DNA of 64,000 nucleotides from Gemmatimonadaceae bacterium (GTDB taxonomy: Bacteria > Gemmatimonadota > Gemmatimonadetes > Gemmatimonadales > Gemmatimonadaceae). Location: the NCBI GenBank assembly GCA_036496605.1, contig DASXKV010000033.1, positions 124,001 through 188,000 on the forward strand, written 5' to 3'. Positions 1 through 9,786 of the stretch are shown in pieces. The position numbers and the translations under genes are program-made. The notes beneath the pieces are model-generated. The model saw nothing but the letters and a program-made list of their open reading frames with translations. It had not been told where the DNA came from and ran no database searches. Position 1 is the first letter of the stretch. Each line of letters opens with the position of its first letter.

Positions 1-888
1 GAGGGGCGTCCTCTCTTCGTGCCCGGTGTCGACAGCGTCGGCGCGCGCGGAAGCTTCTATCTCCAGGCCGGCAATTCCGAGTACTTCAAGACGATCGGCA
101 CGCGACTTCTCCGCGGACGCAATTTCGATACGCGAGACGATGCCCGCTCGCCACGCGTTGCCATCGTCAGCGACGGCATGGCGCGCGCCCTCTGGCCAGG
201 TGCCGACCCGTTAGGCGAGTGCATTCGTATTTCCGCCGACACCGCACCGTGTACGACGGTGGTCGGCGTCGTCGAGGAAATGCGCCTTCGCTCGCTCACG
301 GCGGAGCGAGAACACACCTACTATCTGCCGATCGCGCAGTATGGCGAGGCGACGGGCATGCTCCTCGTCCGCGTCGCGGGCGACGCCGACGACTATGGCG
401 ATCGCGTGAGGCGCCGGCTGCAGCGACTGATGCCCGGCGCGGCGTATGTGTCGGTCATGCCGTTCCGAGACGCGGTGGACCCAACGATGCAGAGTTGGCG
501 TTTCGGCGCGACGATGTTCGTCGCGTTCGGCGCGCTCGCGCTCACGCTCGCCGGCGTCGGGCTGTATGGCGTCATTGCATACGGCGTCGCCCAACGACGG
601 CAGGAGATCGGCGTGCGGCTGGCGTTAGGCGCTTCGACGATCCATGTCGTGCGTCTCGTCGTCGGCGACGGCCTGCGCCTGGTGGTCGTCGGCGTCCTTT
701 TCGGCAGCGCGGTTGCGCTCTTCGCGAGTCGCTGGGTGGCGGCGCTTCTCTTTCAGGAGTCGCCGTCGGATCCTGTGGTGTACACGATCGTTGCAACGGT
801 GCTGCTCGTTGTCGCAGTGCTCGCGACGGCTGGGCCGGCGGCGGGTGCGGCACGAGTGGATCCGAACGTAGCATTGCGCGCGGACTGA
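1..888 (+). CDS. ABC transporter permease (MacB/ADOP type), 3' part
   Basis: The reading frame is open from the first base, so the gene starts upstream of the window; 295 C-terminal residues are visible. They hold the end of a MacB-type periplasmic core domain, then an FtsX-like domain. A membrane helix (around residues 163-190) is followed by the conserved cytoplasmic stretch RRQEIGVRLALGAS, then two more helices and the typical ending ARVDPNVALRAD. Such permeases work with an ATPase in export of lipoproteins, peptides or drugs. The ending matches the second half of duplicated 'ADOP' permeases common in Acidobacteriota and Gemmatimonadota, but the N-terminal half needed to confirm that is outside the window. 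Two copies of the repeated octamer CGTTAGGC lie inside it. Confidence 0.85.
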   Translation, partial: EGRPLFVPGVDSVGARGSFYLQAGNSEYFKTIGTRLLRGRNFDTRDDARSPRVAIVSDGMARALWPGADPLGECIRISADTAPCTTVVGVVEEMRLRSLTAEREHTYYLPIAQYGEATGMLLVRVAGDADDYGDRVRRRLQRLMPGAAYVSVMPFRDAVDPTMQSWRFGATMFVAFGALALTLAGVGLYGVIAYGVAQRRQEIGVRLALGASTIHVVRLVVGDGLRLVVVGVLFGSAVALFASRWVAALLFQESPSDPVVYTIVATVLLVVAVLATAGPAAGAARVDPNVALRAD

Positions 889-984
889 GCTTTCGGCGCG
901 GCGAGGCGATCTCGCTTGCCAATGAAATGATGGGACCGCCGCGATGTCAGCCGGACGCCGAGAGTGGCCGGACTCGTCGGGATT

Positions 985-1533
985 ATGTTTGTCTCCATGC
1001 CCGAAATTCTGTCCGTCGAGAAGCCGGTCGACATTCTGCCGATTTATCGCGGGACTCCGGTTGGCCATCTGCTCGAGTACCACAACCTGGGGCGGCCCCT
1101 CAACGGGGGTACGCGACCCGAGCTGCTCATCGGCATGTGCATGGACAGCCGCAAAACGCTGCGCATACCTAACGATTTCGCGTTCGTCCTGCGCACTGCC
1201 GGGGCCAATATGCGCGACAACGAGTTTCGCATCTCGTACGCGATTGCCGTGGGCGGGGTACGCACGATCGCACTCATCGCGCACACGGACTGCGGCATGG
1301 CGCGCCTCCAGCAGCGCCGTGAGCAGTTTATCCAAGGCATGGTGGCCAGCGCCGGCTGGGACCGCGCTCGCGCGGAGCGGCACTTCGCCGAGAGTGCGCC
1401 GAAGTTCGGGATCCGCGACGAGGTGGAGTTCGTGCTGCAGGAAGCCGCGCGACTCTGCGCGATCTACCCCAAGATCCAGGTCGCACCGCTGCTGTACAAG
1501 GTCGATGACGATCTATTGTACCAAGTGCTATGA
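985..1533 (+). CDS. beta-carbonic anhydrase-like protein
   Basis: A protein of about 182 residues with the zinc signature of beta-carbonic anhydrases: CMDSR, and about 46 residues later HTDC. In the family Cys, His and Cys bind zinc, and the Asp-Arg dyad controls the active site. Expected reaction: reversible CO2 hydration to bicarbonate in the cytoplasm. It is shorter than classical enzymes (about 200-220 residues) and the flanking sequence is divergent, so another zinc role is possible. The start is uncertain: GTG 964, ATG 985 and ATG 997 are in frame and none has a strong ribosome site. It ends 9 bases before the convergent DUF4139 gene. Confidence 0.75.
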   Translation: MFVSMPEILSVEKPVDILPIYRGTPVGHLLEYHNLGRPLNGGTRPELLIGMCMDSRKTLRIPNDFAFVLRTAGANMRDNEFRISYAIAVGGVRTIALIAHTDCGMARLQQRREQFIQGMVASAGWDRARAERHFAESAPKFGIRDEVEFVLQEAARLCAIYPKIQVAPLLYKVDDDLLYQVL

Positions 1534-1542
1534 CGGGTCACC

Positions 1543-3603
1543 TCAGCCGACGTCGAGATTCCGCACGTAGTCATCCAAGTCCTTACGCTGAACGTCTCGG
1601 CGGGCTCCGAGTTCCTCGCGATCGCGCTGGAGTTTCTCGATTTCAGACTCCTGATCGTTGAGCTTCGCCAAGAGACGCGCGTAATAGGGAGTATTCGGGG
1701 AGACGGTTTTCATGTCCTCCCGAATGCGCGCCTGTTCTTGGGTGATGACTGCGAGTCGCTGCGTGCGGTCCGCGATCTGGCGTTCGGTTTCCGTTAGTTC
1801 CTGGCGAAACTGCGCCGCTCTCGCGAGGGCGTCGCGTACGTCGCTCGGCAGCTCGCCGCTGCGCCAGGCCAGGAGCAGCGGGCCGAAATCGGCGCCAAGG
1901 AGAGACACGGTCGACGAGGCGATGAATTCCTCTTTGACCGTGAATGTTGCGACCTTGCCGGCGGGCGCGATGCCTTCGAATCGATAGAGACCGGGAAGCG
2001 TCTCGATCGGCTTCTGGGTCTCGACGAGGGTGAAGCCGGGCCGATGAGGGTGCTCGACGATGAGCGTTTTATCATGATCACTCGTGTTGCGCGCGCGATA
2101 GCTGCGCGTATGAAGCTGCTTGGTGTCGCTCTCGAGAACGCCCTTCACGATCTTGCGGGTGACGACGCGGTCGGTGTGATCGTCGCTGACGTCGACCGTG
2201 AGCTGAAGATCCACTCCGTAGCTCAGCAGGCGCTGTTGGCCGCTCGGCACATCGTCGATCCGCGCATCGCCTGAATAGGTATTGTGATCGAGCACCGTGA
2301 TCGGACCCTGGAGGAGCAGCTTGCCAGTGCTGTTCGTCAGGCGTGCGCCCGTCAAGGCGTTCCTCGCCAGCACCGACTGTTTGAAGATCGATACGCGCTG
2401 GACGCAGACGCTATCGACGATGATTGGCAGCATCGCCGACTTTTGCCGGGCGAGCGTGACGTTGCCGACGGAGTACTCGAACAGTTCACCGAGGTCGGCC
2501 GACTGCGCGATCGCTTGCACGGATTCGTTGTCGGCATAGTCACTCGGAGGCATGCCCGTGACCACCACCTCGTCCAGCCGGAGCGTCGATGCGCCGCGAA
2601 TCGTGATCGCCGGATTTGCCGCACGGGATCCAGGCGTCAACGCTTGAGCCGGCCGCAGCGCCACCGAGTCGACAAGCGTCGAGGCTCCATTCTCGTACAG
2701 CTGTGGATGCAGCCCTGCGAAGAGCTTTGGGACAACCGTTGGCCGCGTCGCATACAGCGGCTGGTATAGATCCATGATGAACGAGATCGGGCGTCCGCTC
2801 ACGAGCGAGAGCGAGATGTCGTTCCAATCGCTCTCGGTCTGATTCTCGACGATCGCCCAGCCCTGCAGTTGCGAGTGGTTGTCGCCTAACAACAAACGAT
2901 AGCTCGTCTTCCACTCCGGTGCTTCGACAACGTAGCCGATGCGTACCCGACGGTCGCCCGTGCCGCTGAAATCGACGGTCACCGGCTTCTTGTCCTGGTC
3001 ACGCGCCTGCGCGAGCGCGGCGAGCGCCTTCGCCAGCTCTTCTTGCAGCTGGGGATCGTCGAGCGCCAGACCGGAAATCGTCGGCAGCTCGACGGCGCGG
3101 ATCGTCCCATTGGCGACGAGGTCGAGCGTCGGCACGACGATTCGTTCGGTACCGACGGCTTTGTTGCGACTCTCGACGCCGAGCACGGTGCCGGAGATGT
3201 GTTCGGTTCCCTGCTGCACCGTCACGCGCGCGCCACGCAGCTGATTGAGCAGGTCCGCGAGGCTCGGATTACTCGTGATATCGACCTGAAAGCTCTTGAG
3301 CGTTCTCGAAATCGGGGCCTGCGACGGATAGGTCACCGCACCGACGTGTCCGCCGTCCCGATCCTGCAGCACGAGCGACTTGAGCACATCGTTGATCTGA
3401 TCCGTTTTGAAGCGCAACTCGGTCATTGCGTCTCCGTGGACGGTTCCGTCGTGCTCGTAGTAGCCGACGCCCGAGGAGAACAACACCACGCCCTTGACCG
3501 GCACGCTCACGCGCGACGCGCCCGAGGCGGTCTGCGATCGCGCCGGAGCGATCGGGACGAGCAGTGTGACGGCAGCAGCGACGGCGGTTGAGAGTCTTGG
3601 CAT
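1543..3603 (-). CDS. DUF4139 domain-containing exported protein
   Basis: A 686-residue protein with an N-terminal signal peptide (MPRLSTAVAAAVTLL, cleavage likely after ARS). It matches the DUF4139 family, whose biochemical role is unknown. The visible family pattern is an early VVLFSSGVGYYEH segment, a beta-rich middle containing RIGYVVEAPEWKTSYRL and a long mucoidy-inhibitor-like body. The last ~90 residues form a charged coiled coil (RQELTETERQIADRTQRL onward). The start at 3603 is chosen because GGAGG lies seven bases upstream and a signal peptide follows; an open frame extends further upstream but lacks these marks. It probably acts in the periplasm or at the cell surface. It stands alone, convergent with the carbonic-anhydrase-like gene. 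Confidence 0.85.
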   Translation of the reverse strand: MPRLSTAVAAAVTLLVPIAPARSQTASGASRVSVPVKGVVLFSSGVGYYEHDGTVHGDAMTELRFKTDQINDVLKSLVLQDRDGGHVGAVTYPSQAPISRTLKSFQVDITSNPSLADLLNQLRGARVTVQQGTEHISGTVLGVESRNKAVGTERIVVPTLDLVANGTIRAVELPTISGLALDDPQLQEELAKALAALAQARDQDKKPVTVDFSGTGDRRVRIGYVVEAPEWKTSYRLLLGDNHSQLQGWAIVENQTESDWNDISLSLVSGRPISFIMDLYQPLYATRPTVVPKLFAGLHPQLYENGASTLVDSVALRPAQALTPGSRAANPAITIRGASTLRLDEVVVTGMPPSDYADNESVQAIAQSADLGELFEYSVGNVTLARQKSAMLPIIVDSVCVQRVSIFKQSVLARNALTGARLTNSTGKLLLQGPITVLDHNTYSGDARIDDVPSGQQRLLSYGVDLQLTVDVSDDHTDRVVTRKIVKGVLESDTKQLHTRSYRARNTSDHDKTLIVEHPHRPGFTLVETQKPIETLPGLYRFEGIAPAGKVATFTVKEEFIASSTVSLLGADFGPLLLAWRSGELPSDVRDALARAAQFRQELTETERQIADRTQRLAVITQEQARIREDMKTVSPNTPYYARLLAKLNDQESEIEKLQRDREELGARRDVQRKDLDDYVRNLDVG

Positions 3604-3869
3604 GACATCCTCCAGCGTCAGAGGTGATGATCGGGCACGAGCGCGGCCGCACGTCAAACGTAGCCTAACGTGAAAAGGCACCCCGGGTTGTGGTTGCAGG
3701 TCGACTCCTCGCCGCGCTCTACTCGTTAGGTGAGCGTGACGACTCTTCTTTGCCAACTTCGACGACGGGGTCGCGCGTCATGTCAGACCACCAATTCCTC
3801 CGGGGCACGCGCCTCGGCACCTCGAATCGGAAGGTCGACCGGTGTTGCGCGTTTGCTCACAGCCAGCCG
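3604..3869. other. intergenic region with an inverted pair of the octamer
   Basis: About 270 bases with no gene I can support. It holds GCCTAACG at 3663-3670 and CGTTAGGT at 3724-3731, one of the few places where the window-wide octamer is clearly intergenic and forms an inverted pair. The DUF4139 promoter should lie here, but I could not place it. Confidence 0.5.
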
Positions 3870-4166
3870 CTAGCCGCCCGCGATCGCGCCGATGATGAGC
3901 AGCGGCTCCTCCCCGCGTGCGACCTCGGCGGGAAGGAGCGCGTCGGGCGCTTCGTTCGAGAGATCGTCTTCGCAGGCGAAGAAGCGCACCAGCGGCCGAC
4001 GACGCAGCGTCTCGTGATCGCGCAAGGTTCCGCGCAACATCGGATACCGGCGCTCGACGGCGTCCAGTACCGAGCGCTGAGTAACCGGCGCCTCGACGTC
4101 GACTGAAATCTCCGGACCGGTGTGCGCGAGGATCCGAAGCGGGGGTGGAAGAACAACGCGAATCAC
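3870..4166 (-). CDS. MoaD/ThiS-like ubiquitin-fold protein
   Basis: A 98-residue protein that ends in Gly-Gly (GAIAGG), the hallmark of MoaD/ThiS sulfur carriers and ubiquitin-like proteins, whose C-terminus is adenylated and thiocarboxylated. The N-terminus ([17 protein letters not shown]) and [15 protein letters not shown] fit the beta-grasp fold. Its GTG start overlaps the stop of the BNR-repeat gene by four bases (GTGA), so the two are translationally coupled. No MoeB/ThiF activating enzyme, MoaE or thiazole gene is nearby, so the acceptor of any sulfur is unknown. The GG end is seen; a role in sulfur transfer is inference. Confidence 0.78.
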   Translation of the reverse strand: MIRVVLPPPLRILAHTGPEISVDVEAPVTQRSVLDAVERRYPMLRGTLRDHETLRRRPLVRFFACEDDLSNEAPDALLPAEVARGEEPLLIIGAIAGG

Positions 4167-5278
4167 GAGAGCGTCTGCACCTCGACGGACAACACCGCGG
4201 GCAGGTCTCTCACGATTGCGTCCCAGCTGTCGCCGCCGTCGGCGGAGGCGTACACCTGCCCACCCGATGTTCCGAAATACACACCGCAAGGATCGAGCGA
4301 ATCGACACTCATCGCATCGCGAAGCACGTTGACGTAGCAATCCTTCTGCGGCAGCCCCTTCGTGAGCGGCTCCCACTCGTTGCCGCCGGTGCGGCTCCGG
4401 AAGACGCGCAGCTTACCGTCGTGCACGTAATGCTCCGAATCGCTCTTGATCGGCACGACGTAGACCGTCTCCGGCTCGTTCGCGTTCACGTCGATCGCGA
4501 AGCCGAAATCGGTGGGTAGGTTGCCGCTGATCTCGGTCCACTGATCGCCGGCATTGTCGGTACGCATCACGTCCCAGTGCTTCTGCATGAAGATTGTATT
4601 CGGCCGTGACCGGTGCATGGCAAGGCGATGGACGCAGTGACCCACCTCGGCCGTCGGATCCGGCATGAACTGCGACTGTAGGCCACGGTTGATCGGCTTC
4701 CAGCTCGCGCCACCGTCTTCGGTGCGGAAGGCGCCGGCAGCGGAGATGGCGATGAACATGCGCCTCGGATTCGAGGGATCGATCAGAATCGTGTGCAGGC
4801 ACAGGCCGCCCGCGCCCGGCTGCCATTTCGGCCCGGTGTCGTGCTTGCGGAGCCCCGACAGCTCTTCCCAATTCTGGCCGCCGTCGGTGCTGCGAAACAT
4901 CGCGGCATCCTCGACGCCGGCGTAGACGGTGTCCGGATCACCTAACGATGGCTCCAGATGCCAGACCCGCTTGAATTCCCATGGGTGCGGGCTGCCGTCG
5001 TACCACGCGTGCGTGCCGGCGATGCCGTCATACGTGAATTTGTTGCCGACCGTCTGCCAGGTCTTGCCGCCGTCATCGGAGCGCGGCATCACCTGTCCGA
5101 ACCAGCCATTGCTCTGCGACACGTAGATACGATTCGGATCCGCAGGCGAGCCTTTCATGTGATAGATCTCCCAGCCCGCGAAGTGCGGGCCCGAGACATC
5201 CCAGGTCTTCCGCTTCGCGTCCGCGGTGAGGATGAACGCTCCCTTCTTCGTGCCGGTCAGGACTCGTACGCCGCTCAT
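4163..5278 (-). CDS. BNR/Asp-box repeat beta-propeller protein
   Basis: A 371-residue protein with repeated sialidase-type Asp boxes: [32 protein letters not shown] and SADGGDSW. These mark a beta-propeller of the YCF48/BNR type, often annotated as exo-alpha-sialidase or WD40-like. No signal peptide is evident and the sialidase arginine triad is not obvious, so glycosidase activity should not be assumed. The start ATG 5278 is preferred over ATG 5284 because AAGGGG then sits at a normal distance. The downstream MoaD/ThiS-like gene overlaps its stop. This pairing recurs in other bacteria as I recall, but its function is not established. Confidence 0.8.
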   Translation of the reverse strand: MSGVRVLTGTKKGAFILTADAKRKTWDVSGPHFAGWEIYHMKGSPADPNRIYVSQSNGWFGQVMPRSDDGGKTWQTVGNKFTYDGIAGTHAWYDGSPHPWEFKRVWHLEPSLGDPDTVYAGVEDAAMFRSTDGGQNWEELSGLRKHDTGPKWQPGAGGLCLHTILIDPSNPRRMFIAISAAGAFRTEDGGASWKPINRGLQSQFMPDPTAEVGHCVHRLAMHRSRPNTIFMQKHWDVMRTDNAGDQWTEISGNLPTDFGFAIDVNANEPETVYVVPIKSDSEHYVHDGKLRVFRSRTGGNEWEPLTKGLPQKDCYVNVLRDAMSVDSLDPCGVYFGTSGGQVYASADGGDSWDAIVRDLPAVLSVEVQTLS

Positions 5279-5465
5279 CCGCATACCCCTTTGAAGTCGC
5301 CAGGGAAAGTGTATTCGATTGACGCCGCCTTGTCGATTCGCGGCGCGCTGCCGTGACGAAAAAAAACATGACTTCTTCCCGAGGGCATGAAGCCGAATCC
5401 GCGTCCGGTCGCACATCGGAGAGTCGCCGCGTAACTTCTCGGCCGACTCGTTCTGAGGAACCAGA

Positions 5466-6176
5466 GTGCGCATCGGCGACATGAACTGGATGCAGGTCGA
5501 GCAATACCTGAAGCGCGACGACCGCGCGATTCTGCCGCTCGGAAGTACCGAGCAGCATGGCTATCTGCGCCTCACAGTCGACTGCATTCTTCCAGAGCGG
5601 CTCGCCGGCGAGGTCGCGGAGCCCCTTGGCGTCCCGGTATTCCCCGTCGTCGCGTATGGCGTCACGCCGTATTTCCGGGAGTTTCCGGGAAGCGTCTCCG
5701 TGCGTGTGGAAACGCACCTCAGCCTGATACGGGACATCCTCGACAGCATGGCCCATAGCGGCTTCCGTCGCATCCTGATCGTGAATGGTCACGGCGGCAA
5801 TAGCGCGGTGCAGCAATACGCGCAGGAGTGGTCGGCAGATCATGTCGGTTGCCGCGTCATTTTTCACAACTGGTGGAACGCGCCGCGAACCTGGGCGAAG
5901 GTGCAGGAGATCGATCCCGTGGCTTCGCACGCGTCGTGGATGGAGAACTTTCCATGGACGCGGCTGCCTGCCGTCGACCTCCCGAGCACGCAGAAGCGCA
6001 TGGTCGATCTCGCTCGAGTGCGAACACTGGATCCGGTCGCGATGCGCAAGTACATCGGCGATGGCAACTATGGCGGTGTGTATCAGCGCTCCGACGAGGA
6101 CATGATGTCGCTGTGGACAGTCGCGGTGGAGGAGACGCGTGCACTGCTGGTTTCCGGTTGGGATGCTGGCGCCTGA
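5466..6176 (+). CDS. creatininase family amidohydrolase
   Basis: A 236-residue member of the creatininase (creatinine amidohydrolase/MftE/ArfB) family of metal-dependent amidases. Visible marks are [11 protein letters not shown] near residue 27, which supplies the metal-binding Glu, a downstream Asp/His set, and the family signature NGHGGN near residue 103. Members open cyclic amides (creatinine, N-formamides) or process peptides; the substrate cannot be told from sequence. The GTG start has GAGGAA a few bases upstream. It leads a cassette: the SDR gene begins at the next base after its stop. Confidence 0.85.
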   Translation: MRIGDMNWMQVEQYLKRDDRAILPLGSTEQHGYLRLTVDCILPERLAGEVAEPLGVPVFPVVAYGVTPYFREFPGSVSVRVETHLSLIRDILDSMAHSGFRRILIVNGHGGNSAVQQYAQEWSADHVGCRVIFHNWWNAPRTWAKVQEIDPVASHASWMENFPWTRLPAVDLPSTQKRMVDLARVRTLDPVAMRKYIGDGNYGGVYQRSDEDMMSLWTVAVEETRALLVSGWDAGA

Positions 6177-6944
6177 ATGAAGATCGATTTCGCGAACAAG
6201 ACTGTCATCGTCACCGGCGCGGCGCACGGCTTCGGGCGGGCCATCAGCTTGGCGTTTGCTCAACGAGGGGCGCGCGTCTGGGCGTGCGACGTGCTCGATA
6301 GCGAGCTCGCGGAAACGCATTCGCTGTGCGCGAAAACGGGCGGCACATGCACCGTGCGAACGGTCGACGTCACGAACAGGGAAACGGTCAACACGTTCGT
6401 GAGCGACGCCAGTGAGGCGAGCGGACGCGTCGACATCCTCGTGAACAACGCCGGAGGTGTGTTGGGTCAGGTTGGCCAGCCGCTCGAGGAGGTAACCCCC
6501 GAGCAATGGCAACGCATTTTCGACGTCAATGTCAGCGGCGCATTCTACTGCTCACAAGCGGTCGCGTCGGGAATGAAGGCGGCGCGCTCCGGGCGCATCG
6601 TCAACATCTCGAGCGGCGCCGGGCTTGGCGTAAGCCTAACGGGCATCCAGGCGTACGCATCGGCCAAGGCGGCGCAGATCGGTCTGACGCGACAGCTCGC
6701 CCACGAGCTTGGGCCGTGGGCGATCACGGTCAACAGCATCGCGCCGGGATTCGTGCGCTCGAATCCGGCGACGGAACGGCAATGGAAGGCCTATGGTGCC
6801 AAAGGACAGAGGGCGCTCGTGGAACGAATCGCACTGAAGCGACTGGGAACGACAGACGACATCGCCTTTGGCGTCCTTTTCTTCGCCTCCGAGTATGCGA
6901 GCTGGATCACGGGCCAGGTGCTGTCGATCGACGGTGGGAAATGA
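6177..6944 (+). CDS. SDR family NAD(P)-dependent oxidoreductase
   Basis: A 255-residue classical short-chain dehydrogenase with a Rossmann fold. Visible marks are the cofactor glycine motif TGAAHGFG near residue 14, NNAGG in the middle, the catalytic Ser in NISSGAG, and the YASAK Tyr-Lys pair. CDV after the second beta strand suggests NAD(H) preference (acidic residue). It ends with the common ITGQVLSIDGGK. It starts directly after the creatininase-family gene, and its stop overlaps the M20 start (ATGA), so it probably oxidises an alcohol or reduces a ketone in the same catabolic route. Substrate unknown. Confidence 0.9.
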   Translation: MKIDFANKTVIVTGAAHGFGRAISLAFAQRGARVWACDVLDSELAETHSLCAKTGGTCTVRTVDVTNRETVNTFVSDASEASGRVDILVNNAGGVLGQVGQPLEEVTPEQWQRIFDVNVSGAFYCSQAVASGMKAARSGRIVNISSGAGLGVSLTGIQAYASAKAAQIGLTRQLAHELGPWAITVNSIAPGFVRSNPATERQWKAYGAKGQRALVERIALKRLGTTDDIAFGVLFFASEYASWITGQVLSIDGGK

Positions 6945-8326
6945 CGGTTGTTGAGCAAGTTCTCTCCCGTCTCGCGGCGCGCAAGGACGAGATCCTCGCC
7001 GAGCTCATCGAATTCGCGACGATTCCGAGCGTGAGTACCGATCCGGCGCACGCGAGCGACGTCGCGGCGGCAGCGCGGTGGGTCGCGAAGGCGCTCGACG
7101 CCGCGGGACCGCTCTCCGTGCGGACAATGCCGACGGCGCGAAATCCAGTCATTTATGGCGAGTGGCTTGGCGCCCCAGGAAGGCTCACGGCGCTTGTCTA
7201 CGGGCACTACGACGTGCAGCCCGCCGATCCCGTCGAGAAGTGGAAGAGCCCTCCCTTCACACCGACCGTGCGCGATGGACGTTTGTACTCACGCGGCGTC
7301 TCCGACGACAAGGGGCCGATGCTCATCCCGATCGAGGTCGCGAAAGCATTCTTCGCGGAGGCGGGCGCACTGCCGATCAATATCAAGTGCATGTTCGAAG
7401 GTGAGGAGGAGATCGGAAGTCCGAGCCTCGACAGCTTCATCGCCGAACATAAGAAGCTGCTTGCGGCGGACGTGGTCATCTCTGCCGACGGCGCAATGTG
7501 GCGCATCGACGAGCCGTCGTTGACCGTCTCCAGCCGAGGCCTCGCGGGACTGGAGATCACGCTCACGGCCGCAGCCAAGGACCTTCACTCGGGGCGCCAT
7601 GGCGGCGGCGTCGCCAATCCGTTGCACGCAATGGCGCAGTTGATTGCGTCATTGCACGAGCCTAACGGCGCAGTGGCCGTCAGGGGATTCTACGATCGCG
7701 TCCGCGACCTGAGTGCTGGCGAGCGCGCAGCAATCGCCGCGCTGCCGTTCGACGATAAGGCTTACCTCGCGCGGGTCGGCGCACCGGCAGCATTTGGAGA
7801 ATCTGGGTACTCGACGCTCGAGCGCCAGTGGACGCGCCCGACGCTCGAGGTGAACGGGATGTGGGGCGGTTATCAGGGTCCCGGCGAGAAGACAGTTATT
7901 CCGAGCGAGGCCCACGCCAAGATCACGTGCCGTCTCGTCGAGGACCAGGATCCCGAGGAGATCGTTGACCTCGTTAGGCATCATCTGGAGACGCACGTGC
8001 CGCCGGGAACACGTCTGTCGATCGCGGCCGGTGACCATGGGGCCCGGCCAGCGCAGATCGCCGCGGATCACTTCGCGCTGAAGGCCGCAGAAGTCGCGCT
8101 TCGCGACGTGTACGGTGTACGCCCGCTCGTCGTTCGCTCGGGCGGCACGGTGCCGATCTCCGAGCTCTTTCAGCGCCACATGGGGCTGGGGACAGTGTTC
8201 TTCTCGTTCTCCACCGCCGACGAAGACTACCACGCTCCCAACGAGTTCTTTCGCATTCACCGCCTGCACGAGGGTCTCGAGGCATGGGCACGCTACTGGA
8301 CGATTCTCGGCGAAATCAGCCGCTGA
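6941..8326 (+). CDS. M20 family metallopeptidase / dipeptidase
   Basis: A 461-residue zinc peptidase of the M20 family (carnosinase/ArgE/DapE relatives). Metal and catalytic residues are visible: GHYDVQP (His 89), SDDKG (Asp 122-123), GEEEIGS (Glu 155-156), SADGAMW (Asp 183), and DEDYHAPNE near the C-terminus. It should remove residues from dipeptides or N-acyl amino acids in the cytoplasm. The ATG start overlaps the SDR stop by four bases. Its 3' end overlaps the downstream permease by 43 bases. The pairing with an amino-acid permease suggests uptake and cleavage of small peptides or amino-acid amides. Confidence 0.9.
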   Translation: MTVVEQVLSRLAARKDEILAELIEFATIPSVSTDPAHASDVAAAARWVAKALDAAGPLSVRTMPTARNPVIYGEWLGAPGRLTALVYGHYDVQPADPVEKWKSPPFTPTVRDGRLYSRGVSDDKGPMLIPIEVAKAFFAEAGALPINIKCMFEGEEEIGSPSLDSFIAEHKKLLAADVVISADGAMWRIDEPSLTVSSRGLAGLEITLTAAAKDLHSGRHGGGVANPLHAMAQLIASLHEPNGAVAVRGFYDRVRDLSAGERAAIAALPFDDKAYLARVGAPAAFGESGYSTLERQWTRPTLEVNGMWGGYQGPGEKTVIPSEAHAKITCRLVEDQDPEEIVDLVRHHLETHVPPGTRLSIAAGDHGARPAQIAADHFALKAAEVALRDVYGVRPLVVRSGGTVPISELFQRHMGLGTVFFSFSTADEDYHAPNEFFRIHRLHEGLEAWARYWTILGEISR

Positions 8327-9786
8327 CTCCGGGCACGGCATCCACGGTGCTCCCGAACGAGCTCGCGGAGGCCGAGGCGCGCGTCGAGGCGCACAGCGCG
8401 TCATTGCGGAAGGAGCTTGGCGTCACCGACCTCGTGCTCACGCAGATCCTCTTCATCGTCGGTTTGTCATGGATCGGGGTCGCGGGAAAGCTCGGGCCAT
8501 CTCATGTGATTTTCTGGCTGCTCGCTATCGTGCTGTTTTATCTGCCATCGGCGGCGGTCGTGATGTACCTCGCTCGGCTCATGCCGCTCGAGGGCGGGTT
8601 GTATCAGTGGGCGAAACTCGGCTTCAGTGAGACCGTTGGCTTCATGCTCGCGTGGAATCTGTGGCTCTACGTCATCATGCATACGTCGGAGATCGGACTC
8701 GAGTGTGCGACGTATCTCGCGTACGCGCTTGGCCCGAGTGCCGCGTGGATGACGACGAGCACCTGGTTCGTCGCGCTCGCGACGGCTGTGTTACTCTCGC
8801 TCATGGTGCTCGCCTCGACGATCGGTCTCGCGGTGGGCAAATGGGTGCATAACGCCGGCGGAATCGTGATGCTCGTGGTCTTCGGAGCGCTGCTCGTGCT
8901 TCCTTTTCTGAGCCTGCTCACAGGGCACCTCCACGAGTATCACCCGCTGCGCACGACGGTGCCCTCGGTTTCGCTCTACAATCTCAACATCCTCGGCAAG
9001 CTCGGCTTCGGCGCGTTAGGCGGTTTCGAGTACGTCGCCATTCTCGCCGGGGAGACGCGATCGCCGGCGCGCGCCGTCAGGCGATCGGTGGTCATCGCGG
9101 CGCCGATCGTGGCGCTCATGTTCATACTCGGCACGAGCACCGTCGTTGCCTTTATCCCCGGCGATCAAATCGACCTTGTGGGCCCTCTTCCCCAGGTCCT
9201 GCGCGTCGGCTTCGGACCGTTCGGGATCGCAAGTCAGCTCGTGACGATCGCGATCATCATGACGCTGGCGATGCGCGTGTCGCAGACCAATGTGAGCTTC
9301 ACGGCGGTCGCGCGTCTTCCGATGGTCGCGGGGTGGGACCGACTGCTTCCGGCGTGGTTCAGCAGGCTGCACCCGAGATATCGCACACCAGTGAACTCGA
9401 TCGTGCTCGTCGGCGCCTGCGCGCTCGGGATTGCGCTAGTGAGTCTGATCGGCGTCGGGCAAGCGGAATCGTTTCAGCTTCTGTTCAACGCGGCCGGAAT
9501 GTTCTACGCGCTGACGTACGTGGTGATGTTTGCAATTCCGCTCTTCGGCCTCCGCGGCGTGACGCCACGTCCGCCTGTCTGGTTGAAGGTCGTCTCGGCG
9601 TCCGGGCTGGCGATGACGATCCTCTACGTCGCGCTGTCGATCTTCCCGATCATCAACGTGGTAAGCGTCGCGAGCTTCGCGCTCAAGATCTCGTCGGTGA
9701 TCCTGGTCGCGAATCTCCTCGGCATCGGCATCCTGCTGTCAGCTCGACGCGGGGCGGCTCGCCGGGCGGTGGGATTCACGGAGTAA
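8284..9786 (+). CDS. APC superfamily amino-acid permease
   Basis: A 500-residue multispanning protein with about 12 hydrophobic helices after a ~45-residue cytoplasmic N-terminus. SWIGVAGKLGP, LPLEGGLYQWAK and a GALGGFEYVAILAGETRSP segment fit the amino acid-polyamine-organocation family. It should import amino acids or amines across the inner membrane. The ATG at 8284 overlaps the M20 gene by 43 bases; a GTG at 8347 would avoid the overlap but has no better ribosome site. It is last in the 5466-9786 cassette and overlaps the convergent amidohydrolase gene by 11 bases. Confidence 0.88.
   Translation: MGTLLDDSRRNQPLTPGTASTVLPNELAEAEARVEAHSASLRKELGVTDLVLTQILFIVGLSWIGVAGKLGPSHVIFWLLAIVLFYLPSAAVVMYLARLMPLEGGLYQWAKLGFSETVGFMLAWNLWLYVIMHTSEIGLECATYLAYALGPSAAWMTTSTWFVALATAVLLSLMVLASTIGLAVGKWVHNAGGIVMLVVFGALLVLPFLSLLTGHLHEYHPLRTTVPSVSLYNLNILGKLGFGALGGFEYVAILAGETRSPARAVRRSVVIAAPIVALMFILGTSTVVAFIPGDQIDLVGPLPQVLRVGFGPFGIASQLVTIAIIMTLAMRVSQTNVSFTAVARLPMVAGWDRLLPAWFSRLHPRYRTPVNSIVLVGACALGIALVSLIGVGQAESFQLLFNAAGMFYALTYVVMFAIPLFGLRGVTPRPPVWLKVVSASGLAMTILYVALSIFPIINVVSVASFALKISSVILVANLLGIGILLSARRGAARRAVGFTE

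Noticed and set aside
5073-6512. A 479-codon minus-strand open frame across the creatininase and SDR genes
   Set aside because: It runs antisense to two well-supported genes and through the BNR gene start, with no recognisable motif.
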